NCBI GenBank assembly: GCA_014843695.1
Contig: CM026386.1
Span: forward strand, 11,349,814-11,413,813
Origin: Archivesica marissinica
Lineage: Eukaryota; Mollusca; Bivalvia; Venerida; Vesicomyidae
Length of the DNA: 64,000 nucleotides
Direction: 5' to 3'
Part shown: one piece after another, positions 31,201-46,200 of the stretch
Layout: every line of letters starts with the position of its first letter
How positions within the stretch are numbered: position 1 is the first letter of the stretch
The notes under the pieces: model-generated
What the model was told of the DNA's origin: nothing
The model's database searches: none
The model's input: only the letters and a program-made list of their open reading frames with translations
Program-made: the position numbers and the translations under genes

Positions 31201-34200
31201 AGAGTTTGTACCCTGCTGGAGCCGTTACGATTGTGCCCTTAAGCAAGGCAAGGCATTTAGTTTCCACATGTCTCTTCTCTATAATCCATCAGGAATGAGG
31301 TCTCGAGAGTGATTAATATAAGTTGTAAGAACTTATTTCGCAATCGAGCTGAAATAAATTTGTATATACTAGGAGTGACCCTATAATAAAAAGATACACT
31401 TCCTTCTTACAGGAGAGTCGTAAGCTGAAGTTCTGGTATGTGGACACTGCAGACTACTTGGATCAGGTCACTACAGGCTTCAACTTTTTCAGGGAACTCC
31501 TCAAACCAGAAAACTTCCCAAAAGGTAGGCTTCATGAAAAACAATTGTGTTTTAGCCCTTTGCATATGCAGCTAGCCGCAGGTAAAATCACTTTTGCAAA
31601 CAGCATAGAGAGATCAGACGTAACAGAATGTGCCATCTGATCAGGGTCTATGCTGTTTGCTATTCGAATAGTGGAGCTAAACACTTGGCTGAATAGCAAA
31701 CAGCATAGATCCTTATCAGATGCGGCGTTAGATCTGGATCTATGTTGTTTGCAAAAGTGATTTTATTTACTCAGCAAGCAAACAGTTACAGGAACTCTGT
31801 CAGATGGCAAAATGTCTGAAAATAAAATAAATTCTTCTAAATGATTGATTTTCAAACTGATAGTTAGAAAGGACCAAAACAACATACACATGTGAAATCC
31901 AGACCACTTCAACATACGTGTGTTGCAGTACAGGTGCTAAATACTGTTACAAATCCAGACCAAATCAACATACGTGTGTTGCAGTACAGGTGCTAAATAC
32001 TGCTAGAAATCCAGACCACTTCAACATACGTATGTTGCAGTACAGGTGCTAAATACTGCTAGAAATCCAGACCACTTCAACATACGTGTGTTGCAGTACA
32101 GGTGCTAAATACTGTTACAAATCCAGACCACTTCAACATACGTGTGTTGCAGTACAGGTGCTAAATACTGTTACAAATCCAGACCAAATCAACATACGTG
32201 TGTTGCAGTACAGGTGCTAAATACTGTTACAAATCCAGACCACTTCAACATACGTGTGTTGCAGTACAGGTGCTAAATACTGTTACAAATCCAGACCAAA
32301 TCAACATACGTGTGTTGCAGTACAGGTGCTAAATACTGCTAGAAATCCAGACCACTTCAACATACGTATGTTGCAGTACAGGTGCTAAATACTGCTAGAA
32401 ATCCAGACCAAATCAACATACGTGTGTTGCAGTACAGGTGCTAAATACTGCTAGAAATCCAGACCAAATCAACATACGTGTGTTCAGGGCCTCCACTGGC
32501 TTTTTTAAGGTGGAGCCACCTCTGTCGCCACTTTCAAAAAAGTTGGAGCCACTTTGGAGCCATATAAGCTAAAATTGGAGCCAATATAAAATAAACTACA
32601 ACAACAAACGAAAGGCTCAATTTCTTTGTTTTACAACATTCTTTATTGTGTTCTCATACATTCTTTATTCTTTACATTCATATAAATATAAAGGTGTTAA
32701 AAGAGGATTCTTCTGGATTTCATGGATTTCCACTTAAAAAATGTCAAAGTCAAAGTCCTCAAGACCACGGCAGGGCCATCAATAGAAATTCTGATCAGGT
32801 TGTTAAATGTGGGCATTGCCAGAGAGTTTCTCAGGCAAGTTTTGATGAGAGTTTGCCTGCTGAACCCCCTTTCACACTCAACAGTGGAAACAGGGGCCAC
32901 AAGTAAGATAAGATATGCGACCTGCTTGACTGATCCTTGTTGATTGCCGCTATTGTCCGATAATCCGAAGCCATAAATTAATCCGTGACAGATGTTTTCC
33001 CTGAGGCATTAAATTGTTACTTCAAACGTAATAGACTGGTACACTAATTACAGCATAGTACTACATTGATCATTATTGCGGAGAGCAAGCCCGTCTATAA
33101 GGCAAATAACCACTACGAGTTTCATTTAACAGGTGCGTGTCTAAAAATAGATGTGGAATTTCCGAATTTTCAATGCACTCTGTCTCTTACGAGAACATAG
33201 ATTATCTTTATAGTCGAGCACGCTTAAATATAATTCATTGTGCTATAAAACCCAATGACACAAGTCCGTAATATAATAATAAAACGTGTTTACGGACAAG
33301 TTAATAACCTGGTGTGGCTTTCGAATCACAGACATAAAATGTCAATTTCAAGAAACGTTGTGATTTTTCACCGGGCACGTTGAGTTTCCTGCTGGGCAAG
33401 CAGAAATTATTGATAACCAATCAATTTCCTCACCTTTGTTGGGATCACGGTAATTAAGAGATCATCACAAAAAACGTTTGCAAAACAGCAAACTAGCGTA
33501 ATTAACAGCTGATCAAAATCAAAACGGCCGAATTTGTCGAGTGCTGTAAACATTCAGGTCGGTGTCTTTATCATCAAAATTGTGCCGTAATTGTTGTTAA
33601 TTCCAACGGCACACTTCAAATATACATGATGCCAGGTGTTTTCTTAACTAATTGATCGAGCATACTTACCCAATTATCTTCTCACATCGTGTCATTCATA
33701 TCCCACTAACGAGCAATAAACAATCTTGACCGTGTATTGATTGGGCTGGTTATCGACTTTTCTGTGCCCTGCGACTCGTGCATATGCACCACTTTTGAAT
33801 ATTTGGAGCCACTTTTGCCAAAATTGGCGCCAGTGGCGATAGACAGCGGAGGCCCTGTGTGTTGCAGTACAGGTGCTAAATACTGTTACAAATCCAGACC
33901 AAATCAACATACGTGTGTTGCAGTACAGGTGCTAAATACTGTTACAAATCCAGACCAAATCAAAATAGGGAGAAGATTATGGTGTACATTGTACTGTTTT
34001 TATCTAGATCGGAAGGGCAGGGCGCCACCCTTTTTAGCCCCACCCATTTGCCTTTTTATATATAAGCCTCATTAGGTGAGAGCCTTCCGTGGGGGTGGGG
34101 GCAGAACACTTCCGGCGTAATCAACGCAAACAAGTAGTCTATATGAAAAACCCTATGCTCTAGCTCAAATAAGGGAGACGGTCAACCTCTAGCTGCAGCC

Positions 34201-37200
34201 CCGTGATATGTAATATCTGGAATATTTTGTCCATAGATTGCTAGGTCATAATTTCCGTTTTCCTTTCACAGATTATGTAGGTTTTATCCGTAAGTGTATG
34301 AAGCAGATGCAGAAGCCTGAGTACAGTATGGCTCGCAAACTCAACCTGGAGATAGAGCAGATGGATGACGAAGCCAGGATGACGAAGCACAGTCCAGGTA
34401 TATACCATCTCTTACATATAGATCCGTTGCAACTAAGAAATACAGTCAACCCTGTTGGAAAAGACCACCCCTGCCAAATTAGAACACGTTGTTTTATATG
34501 TTTTATAAATGGTACTGAGACGTTTGTGGTATGCATTGAATAAGTTTGTTGACTCACCCGAGTCTTCTCTATGTGGAAGGTGAGGTGTGAACGACCCGGA
34601 GTTTGCGCCCCGCTTGAGCCGTTACCATTATGCTCTTAGGCAACGTATTTAAATTCCACATGCCTCTTCTCTCTCCCTCGTGGCGATGGATTCCATCAGG
34701 AATGAGTGTCTCGAGAGTGATTAATATAAGTTGTAAGAACGTGTTTCGCAATCAAGATAAATAAACTAGCCGTCTATATATTATATGTGAAAAGACCCTG
34801 TGTTGTAAATATGGTGAAGGGAGGCAATTCAGAGAGACTATTTCTCCAAAATCGCCGTCCCAACTGTAGCCCTGTAGCAGATTTCGTTATTCATCGCCCC
34901 AGGGGAGTTTGGAATGGTAGTCTTTGTCCGTTACCCGCATGGTCTAGCCCAGGTTTGACTGTATATCTTGTATACAACTCCTACTAAATCACTCTATATA
35001 CAGTCATGCTTGTCTTAAGCAGCCATACTAGTTAATGATGACGGGTGGCTGTTTAGCACAGGTGGCTACTTAATAAATGCTGCTGTTGAACAATTAACAA
35101 ACATATTAAGGAATCTTGTTTGTAGTGTCAGGGATCAGTTTAGAGGGTGATGTGGGTGAAATTGTCGCCCTAGGGACCCTGACTTCGCCCTATGGGGGCC
35201 CCACTTCTCCCTAAATAAATTTTGTTGGTTTTTACGATTTTCAAACAAAATGTTGTCTAGTAAGATGCACTGGCCCATTATAAAGCACTCATTCTATTCA
35301 AATGTTGTATTTAATGGTTGTACTGTGCATTTAACCCTATTTTGCAGAAGTATATTAAAGAACACCATTTAAGGAAGCGATCACGCGCTTTCTCACTTCT
35401 CCCAAAAATTCTGATCTAGAATGAACCCTGAGTGTATGCAAAATTAACTTTGGCCCTGATGCCAAACAAGCCATTCCAATTTATGCTACTTACACGCAAG
35501 GTATCGTATCTGACCGGATCCACCATCATGACTGTGAGATAGTAGAGACAAGGATTTACGTGAACTTAGGGAATCTTATGAGTTACTTGTTGGTTTAAAC
35601 ATATTTATTTATTCATGATGTATAGTACATATCTATTGTATACAGAATGAAAACAGATGGATCTGTAGTCCAGTGGTAACACGCTGGACTGGTAATCCAG
35701 GGATCGCAGGTTTGAGCCCCCATCTGACCAGTATAAAATTAACAGTCTTTCAGATGGGACTTTAAACCAAGGTCTCGTGTTGGTGCTGTACACTGTGTAC
35801 GTAAAAGAACCAGAGGAGACTCTGGAATGGGTCTCTGTCTGTATCATTGCACTATCCTCCAACAATCTAAAATGACCAATCTCTTCAGGAGGCTTCGCTC
35901 ATATGGGCAACCGGTAGCGACGATAAATAAACGTAATAAAAATGAATTTAATCGAAAGCGTAAAGCTTTATAGAGATGACCGCAAACACAGAATTGGTGA
36001 TAGTACATTTTCTTTACACGTCACTTTTTTGTCAGTCTATAAAAGGCTAAAAGCCTGAAGGGGTCAGGTATGGTGACAGGGTTTATTATATACATGTATG
36101 CTACATGTATATAATATAACTAATGCTATATTATAATGTTGAGTGGTTACGGTCGCTGATTTGTATACCACTATAACCTATCACGGGTTCGAGCCCCGCT
36201 CAGACCGTATCTCATTTATATGAAAAAGTTGGCAGTTTCTTACGGAGGTTGGTGTACAAAGTACTGGTTAACAGCTGGAGCCTGCCCAGGCAAGGCGTTA
36301 TTAGTACTTTTAAGTACTGGTTAACCCGCTGGAGCCTGCCCAGGAAAGGTGTTGTTATGTAAACTGCCCATCGGCGATATAGCCCAAAATGGTGCTGATG
36401 CAGGCGTAAAACCCGAATAAACAAATATTTATCAATAAAATAACTGTTTGCAGAATAAGTCGTAGATTTAGGGGTAAACAAGCCTAAGAATATTTTCTGC
36501 TCTTGTAGTTTTATGTTAACAATGTATTCATGTATATACACTTGTCAGACTCCCCGATAGCAGATGAGAGACATGGTAGGTGTTTACAGGAATGTTATGA
36601 TGTGTACCGTAAATTATATTATCTCTACCATACCGTTAATATACCATCTACCAAGTACGTTCAGACGCACCGTTTGCAACCCGATTAAAAAAATTGCACT
36701 ATGCTAAATGTGTTTTGTGTTTTATCTAGGGATGGCAACGAATAGCGATTTAACTATTCGAATATTCGGTCAGTTAGGTATTTGAATATTCGGTATAATT
36801 CTATTAAAAACTCAAAATCGCTCAAACTCTTATAAGAAATGCCAAATTAAGCTACTTTTAAATTACTAAACGTCATCTTCTTCCTGTAAGGCCATGCAAA
36901 TATGAAGACGATTCATTCAGTTATTGTTATGGGCCACTGTACATTTATGGGCGTTTTCACAAATAAAGCCGTTGAAGTGTGTTTGTTTTTCAAATGATTA
37001 TTCAGATTGATCTTGTACCCGAATCTGTTAAATCCAATTTGCACCTAGCAGTTTTCTTATTCCCTGCGCGATTGTAGTCTTTCCAAACGTATGACTGAGT
37101 GGGCGGCATTTTTTTGTGGACAACATCATAAAGATCGTATTTTATATAGTACTTTTGGGTAATATTGAGCAGTTAATTATAAATTTAAGAAACACGGGGT

Positions 37201-40200
37201 GGATGTTGCAGCTTGTCTGTAATATTTCAAAGGAATTTTCTCGTATAAACAGTTTTGACATCATAATTAAACACCTTAGCACCTACTGTAATTATCCAAT
37301 TACATGGCAGAGTGTCAATTAACACTTGCCATGGATGCGACCACAACATTGTTTATTCAAACATCCTGGGACAATTTCTTTTGTATTGGAAGGTTTTTAT
37401 GATGGCTTCAAATTGTAAAAGAAAGCAACGTATCGGATTTATGACAGTTTATATCATTTTTGCAAATATTATATTTGTCCCCCGAATATTCGGACGTTCG
37501 AGCGAATATTCGAATAGTTGACTATTCGTTGCCATCCCTAGTTTTATTGTACATGTAGTAACTTTTCACTGTAAAGACAATGTATTATATCGGGTTGTAT
37601 AGGGTGTGCCTGAAGGTTCCTCCCGTCTCAGTTGCCATTTCTCCACTAGCATGGTTGATGCATAGTATGTTCTAATGCAAGGGAAAGCAGACCACCTGTA
37701 TCCTTAATCCATTTGTTTGCCTTCAATATATAGAGAGAGGTCTATTCCAACATTACCGTACCTTTGGTTTCACGTTAGACATCATTGGGTTCTTTATCTT
37801 TCATTGAGTTTGTTTAATGCTACTAAACCGTACTGTATTAGCAGGAATGTTTCCAAATTTACACTTTTACAGCCCATACTGCTTTAAAGGGGTTGAATTC
37901 TTAGATTAACCCATTCAACACCAAGTAACTGACATGGACTGGTCCATGATATTTTTAGACCAATTTTCATTAATAAGAAAATTACATTTGAACAAGTTCA
38001 TTTATCAAAATGGGTAATTTTAATGTCTAAAAATAGTAATATTACTGGCAAAAAGTGCAGATCCTGGTGAGACAGCTCGTCATGAGCCGACTCATCTGGA
38101 CCTACACTTTGTAAGCCAATTTAGAGGTCTGTGGTGTTGAAAGGGTTAAAGGAAGGTAACCATTCTGGCCAGCAGAAGGGCCAGGTTGTACATGAATGCC
38201 TGCGTGTGGTTGGAACCAGGGTGGGGTGTGCCACCTGTATAATTCAGTAATGTTTAGAGCATATATAACCATGAAAGGCATCTCTCACAGATATAATCAA
38301 TGTTGCATTATTACCATCATTTCTGTCTTGTGTTGCTTGCCCTATATATAGCATTATGTTGATGATTATTTTCGTCTTCTCTTGCTCGCCCATATGGTTT
38401 ACCGGCGGCGAGGGTAAATAAATGGAATCATCATTATTTTCTTGTTTAGGGGCCGTTAAGTAGAAAGGGGTTTTAATACTTTACATGTATTGACTGGAGT
38501 ATGGAGTATATGAAATGGCCATATTTGATAGTCTGTGTAAATTCCTGTGATTACACACTTAACCTGTCACATAAATTGGACAGAATGTGCATACAACATA
38601 GATCCAGATCAGCCGCTTCGTAACGCCGCGTTTGATCAGGATCTATGTTGTTTGATATTCTATAATTCAGACACATGTTTTAGCTCAACTATCCAAATAG
38701 CAAACAGCGTAGAGCATGATCAGATGGCACATTCTGATCTGGCTCTATACTGTTTGCAAAAGCGACATTAGTCGTGATTGGCAGGTTACGGGTTAAGGCA
38801 AAGCAATTAGTTTACCCGCAGGTAGATGCATGTCTTGTATGATTACAGCAGTCTGGCCTGCAGGTTGTCAGACTCCTCTAATCTCAAACTCAGTCTCAGA
38901 TTTCTGATTGGTTGTGCAAGGAGCAAATCTCGGAGCCCCGTATAATTAGATCATCTTTGGAACAGCATAAACTTTTAAGAACAGAACAACATTTTATTAT
39001 CAGACTTATATAATACATAATATATATATTTATTTACATCACGTGACTTGTTAGTTACATATTCAAGTGTGTTCATTGTATTAGTAACAGAGGATGAACA
39101 ATATATTTAAGCAGAATATCGTACAATATCAAGTATATTAACAAAAAAGAAACAATTTTATTAGACACAAATTATTACAGTTTTTGGTCTTTAACATAAT
39201 TATGTAAATGGAAATTATTTATCACATTAAGACACACCTTTAACCCTTTCAACACCGCAGACCTCTAAATAGGCTTGCAAAAAAGTGTAGATCCGTGATG
39301 AGCCGTCTCATCAGGATCTGCACTTTTTTCAAGTAATATAACTATTTTTAGAATTTGTTTTACCCATTTTGATAAATGAACTGATCCAAATGTAATTTTG
39401 TTATTAATTTATTGGTCTAAAAATATCATGGACCAGTCCATGTCAGTTACTTGGTGTTGAATGGGTTAATATCAAAGAAATTCTTCCTAACGAATGTCCC
39501 GTAATTTTTCGTGCTCATATCAGCTGCATATCATTAGTTATGAAATTTGTGCAAAAATAGATACAAACATGTAAATAATTAGTTTATACAAATTTATTTT
39601 AGCTCGATTGTGAAACAAGTTCTTACAACTTATACTAATCACTCTCGAGACCTCATTCCTGATGGAATCCATCGCCACGAGGGAGAGAAGAGGCATGTGG
39701 AATTTAAATGCCTTGCCTAAGGACACAATCGTAACGGCTCCAGCGGGGCTCGAACTCGGGGCCTTTCGCACGTGAAGCGAACGCGCTACCACTGAGCTAT
39801 CACAACTTCCACTATAAATATAGTAACTATAAATATTTACACATTAGAAAATATAGTTTCAACCATTCATTTATAATACTTCATAAATAGACCTTGGATA
39901 AGTCATCATTATGTAGCCCCAGTTTAAAAGGGGTTATCTTGATACAATTAATATCATACAGACGGATCTGTAGTCCAGTGGTAACACGCTGGACTGGTAA
40001 TCCAGGGATCGCAGTTTCGATCCCCCGTCTGACCCTAATAAAATTAACAGTCTTTCAGATGGGACTTTAAACCGAGGTCTCATGTCGATGCTTAACACGT
40101 AAAAGAATCAGAGGAAATTCTGGAATGTGTCTCTGTGACTGTCTGTATCATTGCACTATCCTCCAAAAATCTAAAATGACTAATCTCTTCAGGAGGCGTC

Positions 40201-43200
40201 GCTCATATGGGCAACCGGTAGCGCCGATAAATAAACGCAAAACACACACAAACAGACTGAATATGTTAACAATTCTGTACATATCTGCTTCTTACTATTT
40301 TCTTGGACCTATCACTGACGCAGGGCTCCTACCTTCGCTCCCTGGTGTCCCCACTTCTCCCTTTAAAAAAAATATCCAGTAAGATACACTGGCCCATTAT
40401 AAAGCACTCCATCTATTCAAATGTTGTATTTAATGGCGTCCGCCTCCGTGGTCGAGTGGTTACGGTCGCTGACTTGTATACCACTGTAACCTATCATCAC
40501 TGATGGTCACGGGTTCGAGCCCCGCTCAGACCGTGTCTCATTTATATGAAAACGTTGCCAGTTTCTTACGGAGGTTGGTGCACCCAAGTACTGGTTAACC
40601 ACTGGAGCCTGCCCAGGAAAGGTTTTGTTAGGTAAACTGTCCGCCGGTGATATAGCCCAAAATGGTGCTGATGCAGGCGTAAAACCCGAAATATAACATA
40701 GAACATTATTTAATGGCCATATTATGTCTTTTAAGCTTATTTTGTTGACATTTATTAACAACATTTTTCTCACTTTCTCCCTAGAATGGGCCGTGCTGAC
40801 AGTGTATATTTTCTGAGAAATGTATTATTTCAGTGTTTGATCAGCTTCTCTTTATCTTTCACTCTTTTGTTTCTGGAATTATATCCAGTATAGCAGGACC
40901 AACAGGAGAGATTTCCAGTTCAACTTGTCATACAATGAATAATGCTAAAATGTTTGTGACAATGTGTACAACAATGCTGGGATAATTCCAGTAATGTTTG
41001 TGCATTTGGTATATGTAGTCCATTAAAGTGACATTTGGTATATGTAATCCATTAAAGTGACATTTGGTATATGTAATCCATTAAAGTGACATTTGGTATA
41101 TGTAATCCATTAAAGTGACATTTGGTATATGTAAACCATTAAAGTGACATTTGGTGTATGTAATCCATTAAAGTGACATTTGGTATATGTAATCCATTAA
41201 CATAACAGTTGGTGTATGTAATCCATTAAAGTGACATTTGGTATATGTAATCCATTAAAGTGACATTTGGTATATGTAAACCATTAAAGTGACATTTGGT
41301 GTATGTAAACCATTAAAGTGACGTCACATTTGGTGTATGTAATCCATTAAAGTGACATTTGGTGTATGTAATCCATTAACATAACAGTTGGTGTATGTAA
41401 TCCATTAAAGTGACATTTGGTATATGTAATCCATTAAAGTGACATTTGGTGTATGTAATCCATTAAAGTGACATTTGGTGTATGTAAACCATTAAAGTGA
41501 CATTTGGTGTATGTAAACCATTAAAATGACATTTGGTGTATGTAAACCATTAAAGTTACATTTGGTATATGTAAACCATTAAAGTGACATTTGGTGTATG
41601 TAAACCATTAAAGTGACATTGGTGTATGTAAACCATTAAAGTGACATTTGGTATATGTAAACCATTAAAGTGACATTTGGTGTATGTAATCCATTAAAGT
41701 GACATTTGGTGTATGTAAACCATTAAAGTGACATTTGGTGTATGTAAACCATTAAAATGACATTTGGTGTATGTAAACCATTAAAGTTACATTTGGTATA
41801 TGTAAACCATTAAAGTGACATTTGGTGTATGTAAACCATTAAAGTGACATTTGGTGTATGTAAACCATTAAAGTGACATTTGGTATATGTAAACCATTAA
41901 AGTGACATTTGGTGTATGTAAACCATTAAAGTGACAGTTGGTGTATGTAAACCATTAAAGTGACATTTGGTGTATGTAAACTATTAAAGTGACACTTGGT
42001 GTATGTAAACCATTAAAGTGACATTTGGTGTATGTAAACCATTAAAGTGACACTTGGTGTATGTAAACCATTAAAGTGACACATGGTATATGTAATACAT
42101 TAGATTGACACATGGTATATATAATCCATTAAAGTGACACATGGTATATATAATCCATTAAAGTGACATTTGGTGTATGTAAACTATTAACGTGACATTT
42201 GGTATATGTATACCATTAAAGTGACACATGGTATATGTAAACCATTAAAGTGACACATGGTATATGTAATCCATTAACGTAACACATGGTATATGTAATC
42301 CATTAAAGTGACACATGGTATATGTAAACCATTAACGTAACACATGGTATATGTAATCCATTAAAGTGACACATGGTATATGTAATCCATTAAAGTGACA
42401 CATGGTATATGTAATCCATTAAAGTGACACATGGTATATGTAATCCATTAAAGTGACACATTGTATATATATCCATTAAAGTGACACTTGGTATAATTAT
42501 GTAGTCCATTAAAGTGACACATGGTATATATAATCCATTAAAGCGACACATGGTATATGTACAGTAATCCATTTAAGTGAGACAACATTTATTCCCCTTT
42601 ATGTAATATTGAGAAAGTGACATTGTTACTGTTATGATGCACCTACTTCCTGTAAGTTTTTGTATGAGTGATGTAAGTGTATTCCATGTAATCCTGTTTC
42701 AAAGTACTCGCATATGCTCGAGTATATAAAGGTCAACATGCCCGAAGTCACTGTAGCTGAACAATCAAAGGCCACTAACCCATCTCATATCGGATGTAAC
42801 AAGTGTCACTTTAAATTGTGTTTCTTATAATACTAATCTTCCAACTTTCTCTTAATTCTCTGCTTGCTGTCCCTAGGAAAGGGTTTAACTGCAGATGAAT
42901 ATCTTGGTGAGTATTGGGTACCTGTGTTTGTTACCTGGTTTCTCATTGGCTAAGCAAACAGTTCCTAGTTGTTAGAACAGTTGTTGTTGGCTAAACAAAT
43001 TATTTGTAGTTGTTAGACTGGTTGTTATTGGTTAACCCATTCTCAGTTTCAGATTCACAGATGTTTTTACTCACGAAAGTATGTCAGCAATGTTGCATAC
43101 CGTCCATACTTGCCTATAAGATGAGTTTTTTGCTACTTAAGGTGGTTTCCCGTCTTATAAGCGAGTGCTAAAAAAATGAATCTTTTTTTAATGTGTTAAA

Positions 43201-46200
43201 TGGTACCCATAATTACGTTTTTAGAAGAAACTGAACATTTCTTCAACTTGCACTGGCCAAGCAATTTATACTGTCTAAGTATAAATTGCATGTTTGGCAG
43301 TGCAAGTTGAAGAAATGTTCGGTGTCAGAGTGCTTTCTTTTCTCAATGTATTTATGGATACCAATGAGAGATATCTCTAATTTTCTATTACCTCCCTTGG
43401 CAGATAAAGTCCGATTTATTCCAAAATGTGAATGTGTCCTTTTAGTTAGAATCCTTGGTTTTTACTGTTGTGCCTAACATGATGTTGCAGTATGATAAAT
43501 GTGAATTTATCAAAATCGTATTAATTAACTCCCAACATTCTTTTACAAATAAGTACCCATTGTAATAAAATTGCTAGCATGTTGTGCAAAGGAAACAACG
43601 ATAAAAACAGAGGAAAACACTTAATAGGACCTACCTACTTTTAGGGAGTATTAAGGGGTAGTAACTCACCGATATCTCTTATTAACACATTTTTAAAAAA
43701 ATGGTTGGTTTTAAATTATTGTTTTATAGCGCTCATAAGACAGGAGGCGACATTGAGGCCATAATGTGGTGTTAAAAAACTTGTCTTATAGATGAGCATC
43801 AATGGTATATATATATATATGAACAAATTCCTATATCATTGCTGGAGGTACTTACACATATTACCAGGGATCATTTTAGAGGGCGATGTGGGCGAAATAG
43901 TCGCCCTCTAGGGGCCCCACTTCTCCCTAAAAAATTTCATACAAAATTTTGGTCAGTAAGATACACTTGCCCATTATAAAGCACTCCTTCTATTATAATG
44001 TTGTATTTAATGGTCATACTGTGCATTTTAACCATATTTTGTTGAAATTTATTAAATAACACCATTTAAGGACGCAGACGCACGCTTTCTCATTTTCCAA
44101 AAAATTCTGACCTAGAATGAACCCTGTATTACTGTGGTAATTTCAGTTTACTTTCCAGTTATTCTTCACTAATGCAAAATCCACTTGGATTAAATAATAA
44201 TTTCTATGAATTAATTATGAAAAAGAAAAAGTCTTATTTTCACTTTGCATGAAAAAGCCTTTGGTTATTGTAGCAGTAAGTCAATAATGTGTTCATTAAA
44301 TATTTATCTCTGTAATATCTATAGCTATATTCATGTAGTACTTTGAGTTTGCATTGCAACAATACCATGGGGCTCTCCATGGCTAGCAGTTACTGTCGTC
44401 CATGTCTGTTGTCGAGCAGTTACTGTCATCCATCTCTGTTGTTGAGCAGTTACTGTTGTCCGTCTCTGTTGTTGAGCAGTTACTGTCGTCCGTCTCTGTT
44501 GTTGAGCAGTTACTGTCATCTGCCGACATGGCTGAGCAGTTACTGTCGTCTGCCGACGTGGCTGAGCAGTTACTGTCGTCCGTCTCTGTTGTTGAGCAAT
44601 TACTGTTGTCCATCTCTGTTATCGAGCAGTTACTGTTTTCCGTCTCTGTTGTTGAGCTGTTACTGTCGTCCGTCTCTGTTGTTGAGCAGTTACTGTCGTC
44701 CGTCTCTGTTGTTGAGCAGTTACTGTCGTCCGTCTCTGTTGTCGAGCAGTTACTGTCGTCCATCTCTGTTGTCGAGCAGTTACTGTCGTCCGTCTCTGTT
44801 GTTGAGCAGTTACTGTTGTCCATCTCTGTTGTTGAGCAGTTACTGTTGTCCATCTCTGTTGTAGAGCAGTTACTGTTGTCCGTCTCTGTTGTCGAGCAGT
44901 TACTGTCGTCCATCTCTGTTGTTGAGCAGTTACTGTCGTCCGTCTCTGTTGTCGAGCAGTTACTGTCGTCCATCTCTGTTGTAGAGCAGTTACTGTCGTC
45001 CGTCTCTGTTGTTGAGCAGTTACTGTCGTCCGTCTCTGTTGTCGAGCAGTTACTGTCGTCCATCTCTGTTGTCGAGCAGTTACTGTTGTCCGTCTCTGTT
45101 GTTGAGCAGTTACTGTCGTCCGTCTCTGTTGTTGAGCAGTTACTGTTGTCCGTCTCTGTTGTCAAGCAGTTACTGTCGTCCGTCTCTGTTGTTGAGCAGT
45201 TACTGTTGTCCATCTCTGTTGTTGAGCAGTTACTGTTGTCCGTCTCTGTTGTTGAGCAGTTACTGTTGTCCGTCTCTGTTGTTGAGCAGTTACTGTTGTC
45301 CATCTCTGTTGTCGAGCAGTTACTGTTGTCCGTCTCTGTTGTTGAGCTGTTACTGTCGTCAGTCTCTGTTGTTGAGCAGTTACTGTCGTCCGTCTCTGTT
45401 GTCGAGCAGTTACTGTCGTCTGCCGACGTGGCTGAGCAGTTACTGTCGTCCGTCTCTGTTGTCGAGCAGTTACTGTCATCCATCTGCATTATCGAGCAGT
45501 TACTGTTATCCGTCTTCATTATCGAATGGTTGAGGTCGCTGACTTGTATACCACTCTAACCTATCATGGATTTGTGCCCCGCCCAGGCCGTGTATCATTT
45601 ACATGAAAACGGTGGCCGTCTCTTACGGAGGTTGGTGTACGAAGTACTGGTTAACCGCTGTAGCCTGCACAGAAATGATGTTGTTAGGTAAACTGCCCGC
45701 TGTCGATATAGTCCAAAATGGTGCTGATGCAGGCATAAAACCTGAACAAACAGTTACTGACATTGACTACATCACTAGCCCCTCACTACTGGTAGGGGCC
45801 AATCCTATTAGTAATGACAAATTATTTTATGTGAGGAAGCTATCCAGCTAGCTTGTGGAAGGTTGGTGGTTCTACCAAGGTGCCTGTCCATGCCTGAAAT
45901 ACTACACTACACAAGGGATGACGTGGGGGCACCTGAGGTCTACCTTAACCCATTTCATTCTGGATACCGTACAGTATTTGCAAAGAACATAGAGTCAGAT
46001 CAATCGCCACTTAACGTGCCGTCTGATCATGCTCTATGCTGTTTGCTATTCAGATGATCTTGCTAAGACACTTGGCTATGTAGCAAACAACATAGATCCT
46101 GATCAGCACGCAGCGTCGCGCTGCGGCTGATCTGGATCTATGTTGTTTGCAAAAGCCTTTAAATGTATTCAGAATGAAATGGGTTAAATAATAAAACCGT

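Noticed and set aside
29656..40240. Many tRNA-like sequences (Thr-, Arg-, Ala-like) as tRNA genes
   Set aside because: They are SINE heads: no closing acceptor stem, no adjacent T-run terminator, and each continues into a family-specific body and tail.
44383..45559. ORFs of 378 (minus) and 385 (plus) codons
   Set aside because: They are pure translations of a 30-bp minisatellite without stops on either strand, inside an intron of the host gene; no non-repeat sequence supports a protein.
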